A stretch of 27,790 bases of DNA from Bacillota bacterium (GCA_030535715.1 JAUNRL010000002.1:1-27790); one strand, 5' to 3'; positions 8,118 to 16,344 are shown, counted from the first letter of the stretch. A program made the numbers and translations. The notes: a model not told the origin generated them from the sequence alone.

Positions 8118-8575
8118 TCCTTCTCTCCTAACATGACGATCTTCAGACCAGCTTCCTTCAGTATGGATGCCGAAAGCTCATCGGGATAGCCTTCCTTGAC
8201 GACGATCCGCTCGATCCCCGCATTGATGATCATCTTCGCGCAGATGACGCAGGGCTGGTGCGTGATGTAGATTGTGCCGCCTTCGATGCTCTGTCCCAGG
8301 GTTGCCGCCTGAATGATGGCATTCTGCTCTGCGTGAAGCGCCCGGCACAGCTCGTGCTTTTCGCCGGAGGGAATGCCCAGCTGCTCCCTCAAGCACCCTT
8401 CCACACGTTCGGCGCAGTGTTCCAGTCCTCTGGGCGCGCCGTTGTATCCGGTCGCCACGATGTGTTTGTCCTGCACGATCACCGCGCCAACCTGGCGCCT
8501 GAGGCAGGTGGATCGCCTGGCCGTCAGCACGGCAAATTCCATAAAATACTCATCCCAGCCCGGTCTGTTGTCCAT
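8114..8575 (-). CDS. dCMP deaminase (ComEB-type cytidine/deoxycytidylate deaminase)
   Basis: 153 residues, the usual size. The zinc-dependent deaminase signature is complete: HAEQNAI (H81, E83) and the distal PCVICAK (C109, C112). Upstream are RRQVGAVIV and TGYNGAPRG, typical of deoxycytidylate deaminases. The reaction is dCMP to dUMP, feeding thymidylate synthesis. In competent Firmicutes homologues are called ComEB, but no competence genes are nearby apart from the prepilin peptidase two genes upstream. The start lies 26 bp inside truA and the stop shares ATGA with the TagO/WecA-type gene, so translation is coupled on both sides. Confidence 0.93.
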   Translation of the reverse strand: MDNRPGWDEYFMEFAVLTARRSTCLRRQVGAVIVQDKHIVATGYNGAPRGLEHCAERVEGCLREQLGIPSGEKHELCRALHAEQNAIIQAATLGQSIEGGTIYITHQPCVICAKMIINAGIERIVVKEGYPDELSASILKEAGLKIVMLGEKD

Positions 8576-9356
8576 AAAAAACCTCCGCTAAATACAGTCC
8601 GTACGGCGGCGCCGTATGGCCCGCCAGTGTCCGGTCTCTTCCCTCCAGAATTTCCGCCATTTCCTCCGGCCGGCGGTTTCCCCGGCCGATCTCCACCAGC
8701 GTTCCGGTGATGATCCGGACCATATTATAGAGGAAACCGTCCCCGCTGACGTCAAAAATGATCTCGTCGCTGCAGCTCTCCACTCCCGCGTATACCCGCG
8801 CATCCGTAATCGTCCGCACCGTCGACTCCCGGGGTGTGCCGCCGGAGGCCTCGAAGCTTTTGAACTCATGGGTGCCGATCAGCATTTTCGCTGCCCGATC
8901 CATGGCGCCCGCATTCAGGTCGTCCTCCACGTGGTAGACATAGCTGCGCCGGAACACATCAATGTCCCGGGACGGCCGAATTCGGTAAAAATACCGCTTG
9001 CCTCTGGCGTCGAAGCGGGCATGAAACTCCTCCGGAACCTCCCGGGCTTCGAGAATCCGCACCGGCGACAGGGCGAAACTCCCTTCCTCTCTGCCGCAGA
9101 GAGCGTTATTCATCACCCGGGCAAGCCGCCCGATGGGAATACGGATATCTGCATGAAAAGAAGCTCTCTGCCCCAGCGCATGAACGCCGGCATCGGTACG
9201 GCTGGTTCCGTTCAGCAGGATTTCCTGGCCGAAAAGCCGAGAAAAGGTCTGCTCCAAATATCTTTGCACCGTCCTCTCCCTCGGCTGTCTCTGCCAGCCG
9301 TGGAAGCCGGAACCGTCGTATGCGATTGTGAGCAGGTAGTTCTTCATCGCCCTCAT
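8550..9356 (-). CDS. truA: tRNA pseudouridine(38-40) synthase TruA
   Basis: 268 residues from this start. The family hallmarks are the N-terminal [16 protein letters not shown] and the catalytic [11 protein letters not shown] with Asp at about residue 55. Later come RYFYRI, SFEASGG and DGFLYNMVR, also typical. TruA converts uridines 38-40 of the anticodon arm to pseudouridine. The start is set at the ATG that overlaps the prepilin peptidase stop as TAATG; an ATG three codons in (9347) fits the family alignment equally well and has GAGGG before it. A longer in-frame extension to 9407 would overlap the previous gene and adds nothing like the family. It is coupled downstream to the dCMP deaminase gene. 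Confidence 0.94.
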   Translation of the reverse strand: MRAMKNYLLTIAYDGSGFHGWQRQPRERTVQRYLEQTFSRLFGQEILLNGTSRTDAGVHALGQRASFHADIRIPIGRLARVMNNALCGREEGSFALSPVRILEAREVPEEFHARFDARGKRYFYRIRPSRDIDVFRRSYVYHVEDDLNAGAMDRAAKMLIGTHEFKSFEASGGTPRESTVRTITDARVYAGVESCSDEIIFDVSGDGFLYNMVRIITGTLVEIGRGNRRPEEMAEILEGRDRTLAGHTAPPYGLYLAEVFYGQQTGLG

Positions 9357-10105
9357 TATACAATAAACGGCCACACGATGAAAACAGTAAATATCCCGGC
9401 ACCGCACAGATACGGCCCCAGCGGTTTCATCTCATCCCTCCGGTATTTCCTGCGGGCCAGTCCGATGGCCGCCCCGATTCCGCTGGCCAGACAGCCCGCC
9501 GCCAGAGCGATCAGCATACAGCGCAAGCCAAGACACAGACCCATGGCAGCACAGAGCTTCACGTCACCGAATCCCATAACATCCTTATGAAACGTCAGTC
9601 TTCCCAGCAGTGCCACGGCAAGCATGGTGCCTCCCCCGAGGACCAGCCCGCCCAGGGGCTGCCCAATGCTCCCGTATAAAGGCAGCACCCCCAAAGAAGA
9701 AATGGCCAGCATGATCACGAACTGATCCGGAATGATCATGTACTTCAGATCCGCCAGACCGATGATCAGCATTGCCCAGCAGGCGAACAGAGAGGCCAGG
9801 GCGATCTGCCCCTGGCTGATCAGCTGTACCGTCGGCTCCGGAAGGCCCGTGAATCCCGCCAGCGGCCGCTGCACCTGCGCGAACAGCATTCGCAGGCTGA
9901 GACAGGCGAACAGGCCGCAGTAGACCCAGCGCCAGGGCCAACCCTTTACCCGCTGAACCGAACGGTTCTTCAGTCCTTCAGAGGGCTCCTCTCCGTATTC
10001 GCACAGCCAAGAGGCCGGCATGCGGTTGAAGATATAGACGGCCGACAGCCCGGCCAGGGAACCCAGGGCTGCGCCGACAATGAGTTTTACATAAATAATG
10101 GTCAC
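9356..10105 (-). CDS. A24 family prepilin peptidase-like protein
   Basis: A 249-residue, strongly hydrophobic protein of the type IV prepilin peptidase family (A24 aspartic peptidases). The two catalytic aspartates are visible: D119 in ADLKYMIIPD and D181 in the GxGD motif GFGDVKL. The C-terminal KPLGPYL is also characteristic. The N-terminal region, which in full-length PilD/ComC enzymes holds the methyltransferase part with a CxxC...CxxC zinc cluster, has no CxxC pairs and is short, so only peptidase activity is expected. No pilin, pilus ATPase or Tad/Flp genes are in the window, so the substrate must be encoded elsewhere. It is the first gene of the run ending at 3197 and has its own promoter. 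Confidence 0.87.
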   Translation of the reverse strand: MTIIYVKLIVGAALGSLAGLSAVYIFNRMPASWLCEYGEEPSEGLKNRSVQRVKGWPWRWVYCGLFACLSLRMLFAQVQRPLAGFTGLPEPTVQLISQGQIALASLFACWAMLIIGLADLKYMIIPDQFVIMLAISSLGVLPLYGSIGQPLGGLVLGGGTMLAVALLGRLTFHKDVMGFGDVKLCAAMGLCLGLRCMLIALAAGCLASGIGAAIGLARRKYRRDEMKPLGPYLCGAGIFTVFIVWPFIV

Positions 10106-10136
10106 ATCTTCTCCTTTCGGTGATCAACGCGACCAT

Positions 10137-10165
10137 AGTTTACCATATTTTTCCTTCTGTAGCAA
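10137..10165 (-). promoter_or_regulatory. candidate sigma-A promoter for the prepilin peptidase-truA run
   Basis: On the minus strand TTGCTA (10165-10160), a 17-nt spacer, TAAACT (10142-10137), then AAGGAGAAG before the ATG. The match to consensus is moderate (4 of 6 in both boxes), but it is the only candidate in the 63-bp gap. Confidence 0.45.
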
Positions 10166-10168
10166 CCG

Positions 10169-11539
10169 CTATCCCCAGAGTTCCTCGTCGGTGGGCACCG
10201 GGTTGTCGGGCATAAACCGCGCCACACGGGAGACGTTCATCAGGTGGGTGTAGTTCAGGTTCTCGGAGATGCTGTTATGTCCCCAGCTTCCGCAGCCCAG
10301 CGTATTCGTTGGGTTGAGGCCGTTGAAGTAACTGCCGCCAGTACTGTTGGAGCTGCACTGATTGATGACGAACCGGGAGACGCAGAGGGATTCAGCGACC
10401 TTTGCGATGTGCTCTTCACTATCCGTGTGGAAGGAGACGCTGTGGCCCTTTCCGTCCCGCTCCAGATTTTCCGCCGCGATGCGGATAGCATCGTCCAGAT
10501 CCTCATAGGAGTAGGCAGAGATGACCGGGGCCATCTTCTCTCCGCCGAGGGAATCGGTGAGACCGGTGCCGTCCGCTACCGCAACGATCACCTTCGTGTC
10601 TTCGGGAATGGTGATGCCGGCCAGCTCAGCCACTTTCTGACAGGATTGACCCACCGAGTGGCGGTTGGTTTTGCCATCCTCAAAGAGAGCGCCTCGAACC
10701 TTTTCCAGATCTTCTTCGTCGGTGACGACGTAGCCGCCGTTTTTGCGGAACTCCTCCATCACGGCGTCGAAATCCCCCTTCGAACAGATCACACTCTGTT
10801 CCGCAGAGCAGATGATGCCGTTGTCATAGGATCTTCCTTTAATAATCTTCGGAACCGCTTCTCTGTAATCGTAACCCTCGTCGATGATGCACTGAACGTT
10901 GCCCGCGCCCACGCCCAGGGCCGGACGGCCGGAGCTGTAGGCCGCGTTGACCATGCCGGCGCCGCCGGTAGCCACGACCACATCGGCCATGGAGATCAGG
11001 TTCCGGGTGTTCTCCCGGGAGTGCTCATCCAGAATCTGAATCAGGTTCTCCGGCATACTCGCCTCCGCCAGGGCCACGTTGATCATCTCTACGGTCTTCG
11101 TACTGCACTTGGCGGACTTATGGTGCGGTGTGATGATGATCGCGTTGCCGCACTTCAAGGCAAACATGGAGTTGCTCATGGGCGTAACGATGGGGTTGGT
11201 GCAGGGGGTGATGGCCGCCACCACGCCGACGGGCTTGGCCACCCGGGTGATGCCGGTCCTCTCGTCGGTGTCCAGAATACCGCGGGACTTCTTGCCGCAG
11301 AGGTTGTTCCAGACGATGCCGGCCTTCTGCCGGTTCTTGGCGTACTTGTCCTCCACGTTGCCCATACCCGTTTCTTCCACAGCGATCTCCGCCAGATACC
11401 GCGCGTTCTCGTAAACCACCCGGCCGACGGTCTGCACCGCCTTGTCCACCTGCTCCTGGCTCATCTTTTCGAATTCGGCCTGCGCCTTGCGGGCGCGCTC
11501 GATGTATCCGCCGATGTATGCTTTGCTGTCCTGTTCCAT
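10169..11539 (-). CDS. CoA-acylating aldehyde dehydrogenase, SucD-like (succinate semialdehyde dehydrogenase type)
   Basis: 456 residues, single-domain and cytoplasmic. The catalytic cysteine is C244 in DNGIICSAEQSVI. The nucleotide-binding stretch ATGGAGMVNAAYSSGRPA and the C-terminal LGCGSWGHNSISENL are those of CoA-dependent, acylating aldehyde dehydrogenases. From memory the whole length, down to a C-terminal EELWG, runs parallel to Clostridium kluyveri SucD, which reduces succinyl-CoA to succinate semialdehyde. It also resembles the N-terminal half of AdhE and the acetaldehyde dehydrogenases, so acetyl-CoA or butyryl-CoA as substrate is possible. No 4-hydroxybutyrate dehydrogenase or CoA transferase is adjacent. 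It appears to be a single-gene unit with a good promoter. Confidence 0.85.
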   Translation of the reverse strand: MEQDSKAYIGGYIERARKAQAEFEKMSQEQVDKAVQTVGRVVYENARYLAEIAVEETGMGNVEDKYAKNRQKAGIVWNNLCGKKSRGILDTDERTGITRVAKPVGVVAAITPCTNPIVTPMSNSMFALKCGNAIIITPHHKSAKCSTKTVEMINVALAEASMPENLIQILDEHSRENTRNLISMADVVVATGGAGMVNAAYSSGRPALGVGAGNVQCIIDEGYDYREAVPKIIKGRSYDNGIICSAEQSVICSKGDFDAVMEEFRKNGGYVVTDEEDLEKVRGALFEDGKTNRHSVGQSCQKVAELAGITIPEDTKVIVAVADGTGLTDSLGGEKMAPVISAYSYEDLDDAIRIAAENLERDGKGHSVSFHTDSEEHIAKVAESLCVSRFVINQCSSNSTGGSYFNGLNPTNTLGCGSWGHNSISENLNYTHLMNVSRVARFMPDNPVPTDEELWG

Positions 11540-11577
11540 GCTTCGCTCCTGTTCTCTGTTCCCATTGGAGTTGATTT

Positions 11578-11611
11578 AGCAGACGGAACGCCCTGTTTCG
11601 CCTTGTCTGCT
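11578..11611. promoter_or_regulatory. inverted repeat at the aldehyde dehydrogenase transcription start
   Basis: AGCAGAC (11578-11584) and GTCTGCT (11605-11611) are perfect 7-bp arms 20 nt apart. They begin directly after the -10 box and overlap the expected transcription start. This could be an operator or a 5' leader hairpin; nothing tells which. Confidence 0.35.
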
Positions 11612-11612
11612 C

Positions 11613-11641
11613 ATTATATACCCCTGCGGAATGGGTTGCAA
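11613..11641 (-). promoter_or_regulatory. sigma-A promoter for the SucD-like gene
   Basis: On the minus strand TTGCAA (11641-11636), exactly 17 nt, then a perfect TATAAT (11618-11613). Transcription would start near 11606, giving a leader of about 65 nt. An AGGAG-type SD precedes the ATG at 11539. Confidence 0.75.
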
Positions 11642-11678
11642 CACAGGCGTCTGCACGAATATTGTTTCTGTGCCATTT

Positions 11679-11702
11679 GGGCCGGGCTGTCCCGCCCTGC
11701 CC
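11679..11702 (-). terminator. weak GC hairpin after the dus gene
   Basis: On the minus strand GGGC-A-GGGC pairs with GCCC-G-GCCC around a 6-nt loop, immediately after the dus stop. No T run follows, so it is at best a weak or factor-assisted terminator. Confidence 0.3.
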
Positions 11703-11707
11703 CGCGC

Positions 11708-12784
11708 TCATCGCGCATCCGGCGCCAGCAGGCGAAACACCTGCCGCATCTGTTCCGCGTCGGTGATGGTGTTCACCTGCCGGCGAACCCGAGCCGCGCC
11801 GCGCATGCCGCGGGTATACCAACCCGCGTGCTTACGAATTTCCCGGACGGCGACCTGCTCTCCCTTGTCCGCGCAGATCCGGTTAAAGTGACGCAGGAGC
11901 ATGGCGATGCGCTCCCCGTCTGCGGGCGGCGCAGGGCGTTCCTCTCCCCGCCGGAGAGCGCAGGCATCCCGGAAGATCCAAGGATTGCCCAGAGCGCCCC
12001 GGGCGATCATCACGCCGTCGCAGCCGGTTTCCTCCATCATGCGCAGGGCATCGGCACCGCACATCACATCCCCGTTGCCGATAACCGGAATGGAAAGCGC
12101 TTTCTTCACCCGGGCGATGCAGGCCCAGTCTGCTTCTCCTTGGTAATACTGTTCCCGGCTTCTTCCGTGTATGGTTACCGCGGCCGCGCCGGCCGCCTCC
12201 GCCGCCTTCGCCGCTTCCACCGCGACGTCTTCATCCCGGAAAAACCCCCGGCGGATCTTAACGGTGACGGGCCTCGGAAGATGCGGCACCACGGCAGCAG
12301 ACGGCCGGCCGGATGTCCGCTCCTCCGGGATTACCTTTGCCGCTTTTTCTGACGCATCGCACATAGCCGATATGCAATCATACAGCAGATCCAGATTTCT
12401 CAGCAGAGCCGAGCCCTCCCCGTTGCGGACGATCTTCGGCACCGGACAACCGGCGTTCAGATCGAAGAGCACCGGCCGGCGGTCACCGGCGTATCCGGAC
12501 CAGTTCCCCGAAAGTACGCTGACTGCGTGGGCCAGAATCTCCGGATCGCTGCCGAAAAGCTGATAGCCTACCGGGCCTTCCTCTTCCCCGATGGCCAGCA
12601 GAGAACCTGTCTTGCGGTCGCCGTACCACAGGCCCTTGGCGCTGACCATCTCCGTATACGTCAACGAAGCCCCGGCTTGGGAGCAGAGGCTTCGCATGGC
12701 CCGATCCGTAATGCCCGCCAGCGGCGCCAGCAGGAACGGATCCTGAACGGTGAACTCACCGATGTTTAAGTTCGCTTTCTTCAT
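11708..12784 (-). CDS. dusB: tRNA-dihydrouridine synthase (DusB-like)
   Basis: 358 residues of a FMN-dependent TIM-barrel oxidoreductase that reduces specific uridines of tRNA to dihydrouridine. Motifs: [14 protein letters not shown] near the start, the catalytic cysteine C113 in [35 protein letters not shown] sequence (here [18 protein letters not shown]), PVIGNGDV and [15 protein letters not shown]. An insertion of about 30 residues (near 140-170) between NLDLLYDCI and VTVKIRRG is longer than usual. The start overlaps coaX by 29 bp, so the two are co-translated. In many Firmicutes dus also follows coaX or is close to ftsH and tilS, so this pairing is ordinary. Confidence 0.93.
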   Translation of the reverse strand: MKKANLNIGEFTVQDPFLLAPLAGITDRAMRSLCSQAGASLTYTEMVSAKGLWYGDRKTGSLLAIGEEEGPVGYQLFGSDPEILAHAVSVLSGNWSGYAGDRRPVLFDLNAGCPVPKIVRNGEGSALLRNLDLLYDCISAMCDASEKAAKVIPEERTSGRPSAAVVPHLPRPVTVKIRRGFFRDEDVAVEAAKAAEAAGAAAVTIHGRSREQYYQGEADWACIARVKKALSIPVIGNGDVMCGADALRMMEETGCDGVMIARGALGNPWIFRDACALRRGEERPAPPADGERIAMLLRHFNRICADKGEQVAVREIRKHAGWYTRGMRGAARVRRQVNTITDAEQMRQVFRLLAPDAR

Positions 12785-13616
12785 AATCCGCCACCTGTTT
12801 CCGGACGTCTTCCGAGGTCAGAGGCTTTCTCCTGTTCCGGTTTTTCCGGTACAGAATTTCCAGTCCCTCCAGCGTCAGCAGCTTGTCCACGTGGTCGATG
12901 CAGTCGATGCCATTGTCGATGAGATTGGCCAGCCCGCCGGTGGCGATGACGACGGGCTCTCTGCCGGTTTCGCTCATCTGCTTCAGCTCGTCCTTCATCT
13001 TACGGACGATAAAGTCCACCATGCCCATGTGGCCGTACACCAATCCCGACTGCATACTGGTATTGGTGTTGCGGCAGATCACATGGCCCGGCTCCTCCAG
13101 CTCGACTCTGGGCAGCTTCGCGGTTTTTTCAAAGAGGGCGTCGGAGGAAATCTTCAGGCCCGGAGCGATAGTGCCGCCCAGGTATTCGCCCTTCTCCGTC
13201 ACCGCGCAGAAGGTCGTTGCCGTACCCAGATCAATGATGATCAGCGATCCGCCGTACTTCTCCACAGCAGCCGCTGCGTTGACGATCCGATCCGCGCCGA
13301 CCTGTTTGGGATTATCGTACTTGATGATCAGTCCGGTCTTGATGCCCGGACCGATGACAATGGCCTTGCGGCGGAAGTATTTGATGGACAGATGCTGCAG
13401 CGTATACAGAATCGACGGCACGACGGTAGCGATGATCACGTCGCTTACGTCCTCGATGTTCAGCTCCTGATACTGAAACAGCTGGTTGATGATCATGCCG
13501 TATTCGTCGGCGCTCTTACGAATATCCGTCTCCAGCCTCCAGTTGGTGATCAGTTTTCCGTCCCTGAATACGCCCAGAACGATATTGGTGTTTCCTACAT
13601 CAAAGGCAAGTAACAT
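12756..13616 (-). CDS. coaX: type III pantothenate kinase CoaX
   Basis: 286 residues, slightly longer than the usual 255-260. CoaX phosphorylates pantothenate, the first step of coenzyme A synthesis. It belongs to the ASKHA fold and is insensitive to CoA feedback. The phosphate-binding motifs are visible: the N-terminal [40 protein letters not shown] and [17 protein letters not shown] is the adenosine-side motif. The C-terminal 25 residues, charged and Lys/Arg-rich, form a short extension beyond the core. GGAGAGG precedes the ATG. No clear promoter was found in the 120-bp gap after the decarboxylase operon terminator. Confidence 0.95.
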   Translation of the reverse strand: MLLAFDVGNTNIVLGVFRDGKLITNWRLETDIRKSADEYGMIINQLFQYQELNIEDVSDVIIATVVPSILYTLQHLSIKYFRRKAIVIGPGIKTGLIIKYDNPKQVGADRIVNAAAAVEKYGGSLIIIDLGTATTFCAVTEKGEYLGGTIAPGLKISSDALFEKTAKLPRVELEEPGHVICRNTNTSMQSGLVYGHMGMVDFIVRKMKDELKQMSETGREPVVIATGGLANLIDNGIDCIDHVDKLLTLEGLEILYRKNRNRRKPLTSEDVRKQVADYEESELKHR

Positions 13617-13680
13617 GGTATGGTGTTCCTCTCCGGCTCATCCGCTGCTCTTCTACAGTCGAATTGCCTTTACCCTTTCA

Positions 13681-13716
13681 AAGAAAAGGGCGGCAAAATA
13701 ACCGCCCCTGTTTTTT
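13681..13716. terminator. intrinsic terminator, usable in both directions, closing the decarboxylase operon
   Basis: GGGCGG (13688-13693) and CCGCCC (13702-13707) form a hairpin with an 8-nt A/T loop. On the minus strand it is followed by TTTTCTT, on the plus strand by six T. It separates the biotin carrier gene from coaX. Confidence 0.75.
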
Positions 13717-13739
13717 CCGAGTTTCCCCGTCCGTGCTCT

Positions 13740-14120
13740 TTAGTTGAACGTCATCAGCGTGTCGCCGGAGTTGACGGACGCGCCCTTGACCACCGAGATG
13801 GAGGCAACGATTCCGTCTGCCGGAGCCGAAATCTCATTTTCCATCTTCATGGCTTCCAGAATCAGGACAACCTGGCCGGCCGTCACTGCCGCGCCCTCGG
13901 AAACCTTAATGTCCAGAATCGTTCCGGGCATCGGTGCAGTCAGCGCGCCGCCACCGCCGGCCGGAGCTGCCGCCGGCTTCGCTGCCGGTGCAGGCGCTGC
14001 GACCGGAGCCGGGGCTGCCGGTCTCGCTGCCGCTGCCGGTGTGGGCGCTGCCGCGCCGCCGGCCTCTTCAACTTCTACTGCATAAGTGGTTCCGTTTACG
14101 GTAATGTTATACTTTTTCAT
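13740..14120 (-). CDS. biotin carrier subunit of a sodium-pump type acyl-CoA decarboxylase
   Basis: 126 residues in three parts: a short N-terminal beta segment (KKYNITVNGTTYAVEVEE), an Ala/Pro-rich hinge (about 22-57), and a C-terminal biotinyl domain with the modification site EAMKME (Lys92). This is the layout of methylmalonyl-CoA, glutaconyl-CoA or oxaloacetate decarboxylase biotin subunits (MmdC/GcdC type). The biotin is charged with CO2 by the carboxyltransferase encoded two genes upstream and would normally be decarboxylated by a membrane beta subunit, pumping sodium. It follows the OadG-like gene by 52 bp and is the last gene before the terminator, so the expected beta subunit gene is not in this operon. 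Confidence 0.92.
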   Translation of the reverse strand: MKKYNITVNGTTYAVEVEEAGGAAAPTPAAAARPAAPAPVAAPAPAAKPAAAPAGGGGALTAPMPGTILDIKVSEGAAVTAGQVVLILEAMKMENEISAPADGIVASISVVKGASVNSGDTLMTFN

Positions 14121-14172
14121 GGTATTTGCTTCCTTTCGATATTTGGATGATTAACCCTTCTTCGGAGTTATT

Positions 14173-14580
14173 CTACAGTTTCATTTTTCTGGTTGCCATG
14201 CGCGCTTCGTTGGCGGCGTTCGCCCACGGAGTCAGGTTTCCCGACAGACGCGTGATCCTGCGAACCACAAGGTTGTCCGGATCCGCCCCCTCACTCGCCG
14301 CAATGGCCGCCGCAATCACCGCGATCAGACTGTCGTCCGCCGCTGCCGGCTCTGCCGGTGTGGGAGCTGCCGCAGGAGTCGCCTGCTTGTGATGATCCGC
14401 CGCGCCCAGAACCTTACCCATAATGACGATGAAGATCCAGATCAGGATCAGGACGGTAAAGGTGATGCCCAGACCCATGATCATGGTTACCGTCGAACCC
14501 AGCATCTTCTCGCCGAAGGACAGGCTGTGTATCGTCGTCGGATCCTTGAAGATATCCATCAAGCTTTCATTGCCAGTCAT
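14173..14580 (-). CDS. OadG-like (sodium pump decarboxylase gamma/delta) membrane subunit
   Basis: 135 residues with one strong membrane helix (about 32-58, MIMGLGITFTVLILIWIFIVIM), an Ala/Pro linker, then a small cytoplasmic part ending ITRLSGNLTPWANAA. This matches the OadG/MmdD family, small subunits that tether the carboxyltransferase and biotin carrier to the membrane beta subunit of sodium-pumping decarboxylases. The C-terminal AVIAAAIAA segment is usual in MmdD proteins. It lies 12 bp after the carboxyltransferase gene and before the biotin carrier gene, the canonical mmdA-mmdD-mmdC order. A GAGGTGACG SD lies close before the ATG. Confidence 0.88.
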   Translation of the reverse strand: MTGNESLMDIFKDPTTIHSLSFGEKMLGSTVTMIMGLGITFTVLILIWIFIVIMGKVLGAADHHKQATPAAAPTPAEPAAADDSLIAVIAAAIAASEGADPDNLVVRRITRLSGNLTPWANAANEARMATRKMKL

Positions 14581-14592
14581 TCACGTCACCTC

Positions 14593-16140
14593 CTAGAGTG
14601 GAATGTTGCCGTGCTTCTTCGCCGGCAGCAGTTCCTTCTTGGTGGCCAGCATGTCGTAAGCGCTGATGATCCGCTTTCTCGCCGTTGCCGGTTCGATGAC
14701 GTCATCGACGTAGCCCAGACTTGCCGCGTAATACGGATTGTTGAACTGCTCTTCGTACTCCGCGATCCGTTTCGCTCTGACCTCATCCGGATTGTCCGCA
14801 GCCTTGATCTCCTTCTTGACGGAGGAAATGATGTTGACCGCGCCGGATGCGCCCATCACCGCGATCTGCGCCGACGGCCAGGCCAGAACCATGTCGGATC
14901 CCAGTTCCTTGTTGCACATGCCGATGTAAGCTCCGCCGTAGGCCTTCCGCAGGATCATGGTAACCTTCGGAACGGTCGCCTCACAGTACGCGTAGAGAAT
15001 CTTCGCGCCGTGGCGGATGATGCCGCCGTACTCCTGATTGGTTCCCGGAAGGAATCCCGGAACATCCTCAATGGTCAGCAGCGGAATATTGAACGCATCG
15101 CACCGGCGGATGAATCTGGCCGCTTTGTCGGAAGCATTGATGTCCAGACATCCCGCGCCGACAGCCGGCTGGTTAGCGATGACGCCAACGGTGGAACCGC
15201 CCATCCGGATGAAGCAGGTAACGATGTTCCTGGCATACATGGGCATCACGTCATAGATCTGTCCGTTATCCGCCAGACCCCTGACGATGTCGTACATGTC
15301 ATATCCCTTGTTCGGATTTTCCGGAATGATGTCATTGAATTCCGGAATCAATCGGTTCACATCATCGGTGCACTCGTAAACCGGCGGCGTCTCCATGTTG
15401 TTGGAGGGCAGATAGGTCAGCAGTTCTCTGACCTGCTTCAGCGTATCCTCATCATCGACGCCCATGAAGTGAGCCACACCGCTGATGGTGTTGTGGGTTC
15501 TCGCTCCGCCCAGCTGCTCCGAGGTGACTTCCTCGCCGGTAACCGTCTTGATGACGTTGGGGCCGGTGATGAACATCTGGGAAGTCTGGTCAACCATGAA
15601 AATGAAGTCCGTGATGGCTGGAGAGTAAACCGCTCCGCCTGCACAGGGCCCCATGATGACCGAGATCTGAGGAATGACGCCGGAGGAAATTGTATTATTG
15701 TGGAAAATCTTCGCAAATCCGGAGAGAGCCGCAACACCTTCTTCAACCCGAGCTCCGCCGGAATCCTGAAGACCGATGATAGGCGCGCCCATCTTCAGCG
15801 CCATGCCCTGTACCTTGACGATCTTCTCCGCGTGATACTCGCCGAGGGAACCGCCGCTGACGGTAAAGTCCTGCGCGAAAGCGAACACCAGTCTTCCGTC
15901 AATCTGTCCATATCCGGTTACCACGCCGTCGCTGGTCAGTTCCTTCTCGCCCATGCCGTAGAAGTGGCACCGATGTTTAACAAAGGTATCGATCTCAACG
16001 AAACTATCCTTGTCGAACAGAATGTCCAGCCGTTCTCTGGCGGTCAGCTTTCCCCTGGCATGCTGCGCTTCGATCCTTTTCTCTCCTCCGCCAAGCAGAT
16101 TCTTCCGTTTCCGTTCGCGGAGATCCTCAAGCTTATTCAT
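14593..16140 (-). CDS. mmdA: acyl-CoA carboxyltransferase subunit, methylmalonyl-CoA decarboxylase alpha (propionyl-CoA carboxylase beta-like)
   Basis: 515 residues, the usual length of MmdA/PccB. The N-terminal half begins with KRIEAQHARGKLTARERLDIL and carries GLQDSGGARVEEGV and the oxyanion-hole stretch GPCAGGAVYSPAITDF. The C-terminal half has PGFLPGTNQEYGG, KAYGGAYIGM and GASGAVNII. It transfers CO2 between methylmalonyl-CoA (or a similar acyl-CoA) and biotin on the carrier protein. With OadG-like and biotin subunits downstream, the decarboxylase reading (methylmalonyl-CoA to propionyl-CoA) is favoured over a carboxylase, and no biotin carboxylase gene is present. Substrate specificity is inferred. 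AAGGAGG lies 8-9 nt before the ATG. Confidence 0.9.
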   Translation of the reverse strand: MNKLEDLRERKRKNLLGGGEKRIEAQHARGKLTARERLDILFDKDSFVEIDTFVKHRCHFYGMGEKELTSDGVVTGYGQIDGRLVFAFAQDFTVSGGSLGEYHAEKIVKVQGMALKMGAPIIGLQDSGGARVEEGVAALSGFAKIFHNNTISSGVIPQISVIMGPCAGGAVYSPAITDFIFMVDQTSQMFITGPNVIKTVTGEEVTSEQLGGARTHNTISGVAHFMGVDDEDTLKQVRELLTYLPSNNMETPPVYECTDDVNRLIPEFNDIIPENPNKGYDMYDIVRGLADNGQIYDVMPMYARNIVTCFIRMGGSTVGVIANQPAVGAGCLDINASDKAARFIRRCDAFNIPLLTIEDVPGFLPGTNQEYGGIIRHGAKILYAYCEATVPKVTMILRKAYGGAYIGMCNKELGSDMVLAWPSAQIAVMGASGAVNIISSVKKEIKAADNPDEVRAKRIAEYEEQFNNPYYAASLGYVDDVIEPATARKRIISAYDMLATKKELLPAKKHGNIPL

Positions 16141-16165
16141 CTATGTTTCCTCCTTACTCAATAAA

Positions 16166-16205
16166 ACAAAAGCAACCCATTTTCTGTTCGTTCGGTAGCT
16201 TTTGT
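16166..16205 (-). promoter_or_regulatory. leader hairpin before mmdA (possible attenuator)
   Basis: ACAAAAGC (16166-16173) and GCTTTTGT (16198-16205) are perfect 8-bp arms; three more pairs form inside after one mismatch. On the minus strand the second arm runs straight into TTTATTGAG and then the SD. It may be an attenuator-like terminator in the roughly 95-nt leader, though the loop is long. Confidence 0.35.
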
Positions 16206-16240
16206 CGTTCTCTGCAGGTACCGCCTACGATACCGTTTTC

Positions 16241-16269
16241 ATAATAAACTACAGGTTTTTCTTTTTCAA
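16241..16269 (-). promoter_or_regulatory. sigma-A promoter for the mmdA operon
   Basis: On the minus strand TTGAAA (16269-16264), a 17-nt spacer and TATTAT (16246-16241), about 100 nt upstream of the mmdA ATG. Confidence 0.7.
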
Positions 16270-16279
16270 TGGCTTTTTT

Positions 16280-16302
16280 CGTGTATACATTATATTTACA
16301 CG
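16280..16302. promoter_or_regulatory. imperfect palindrome upstream of the mmdA promoter (possible operator)
   Basis: CGTGTA and TACACG arms enclose an AT-rich centre in a 23-bp element that ends about 10 bp upstream of the -35 box. This is the size and place of a transcription factor site. No regulator gene is adjacent, so the factor is unknown. Confidence 0.35.
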
Positions 16303-16344
16303 GTTTTCAGCCATTCTCCGGTTCGTTGTTTCGGTTTGCGGCTG

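Noticed and set aside
10244-12352. 702-codon open frame on the plus strand
   Set aside because: It lies opposite the SucD-like and dus genes, has low-complexity His/Asp/Gly/Val composition typical of antisense frames in GC-rich DNA, and no SD or family motif.
13617-13680. Promoter for coaX (TTGAAA with TGTAGA)
   Set aside because: The -10 matches only 3 of 6 and the spacer is 18; too weak to list as a feature.
14389-16164. 591-codon open frame on the plus strand opposite mmdA and the OadG-like gene
   Set aside because: Antisense shadow of two clearly identified genes; no motifs.
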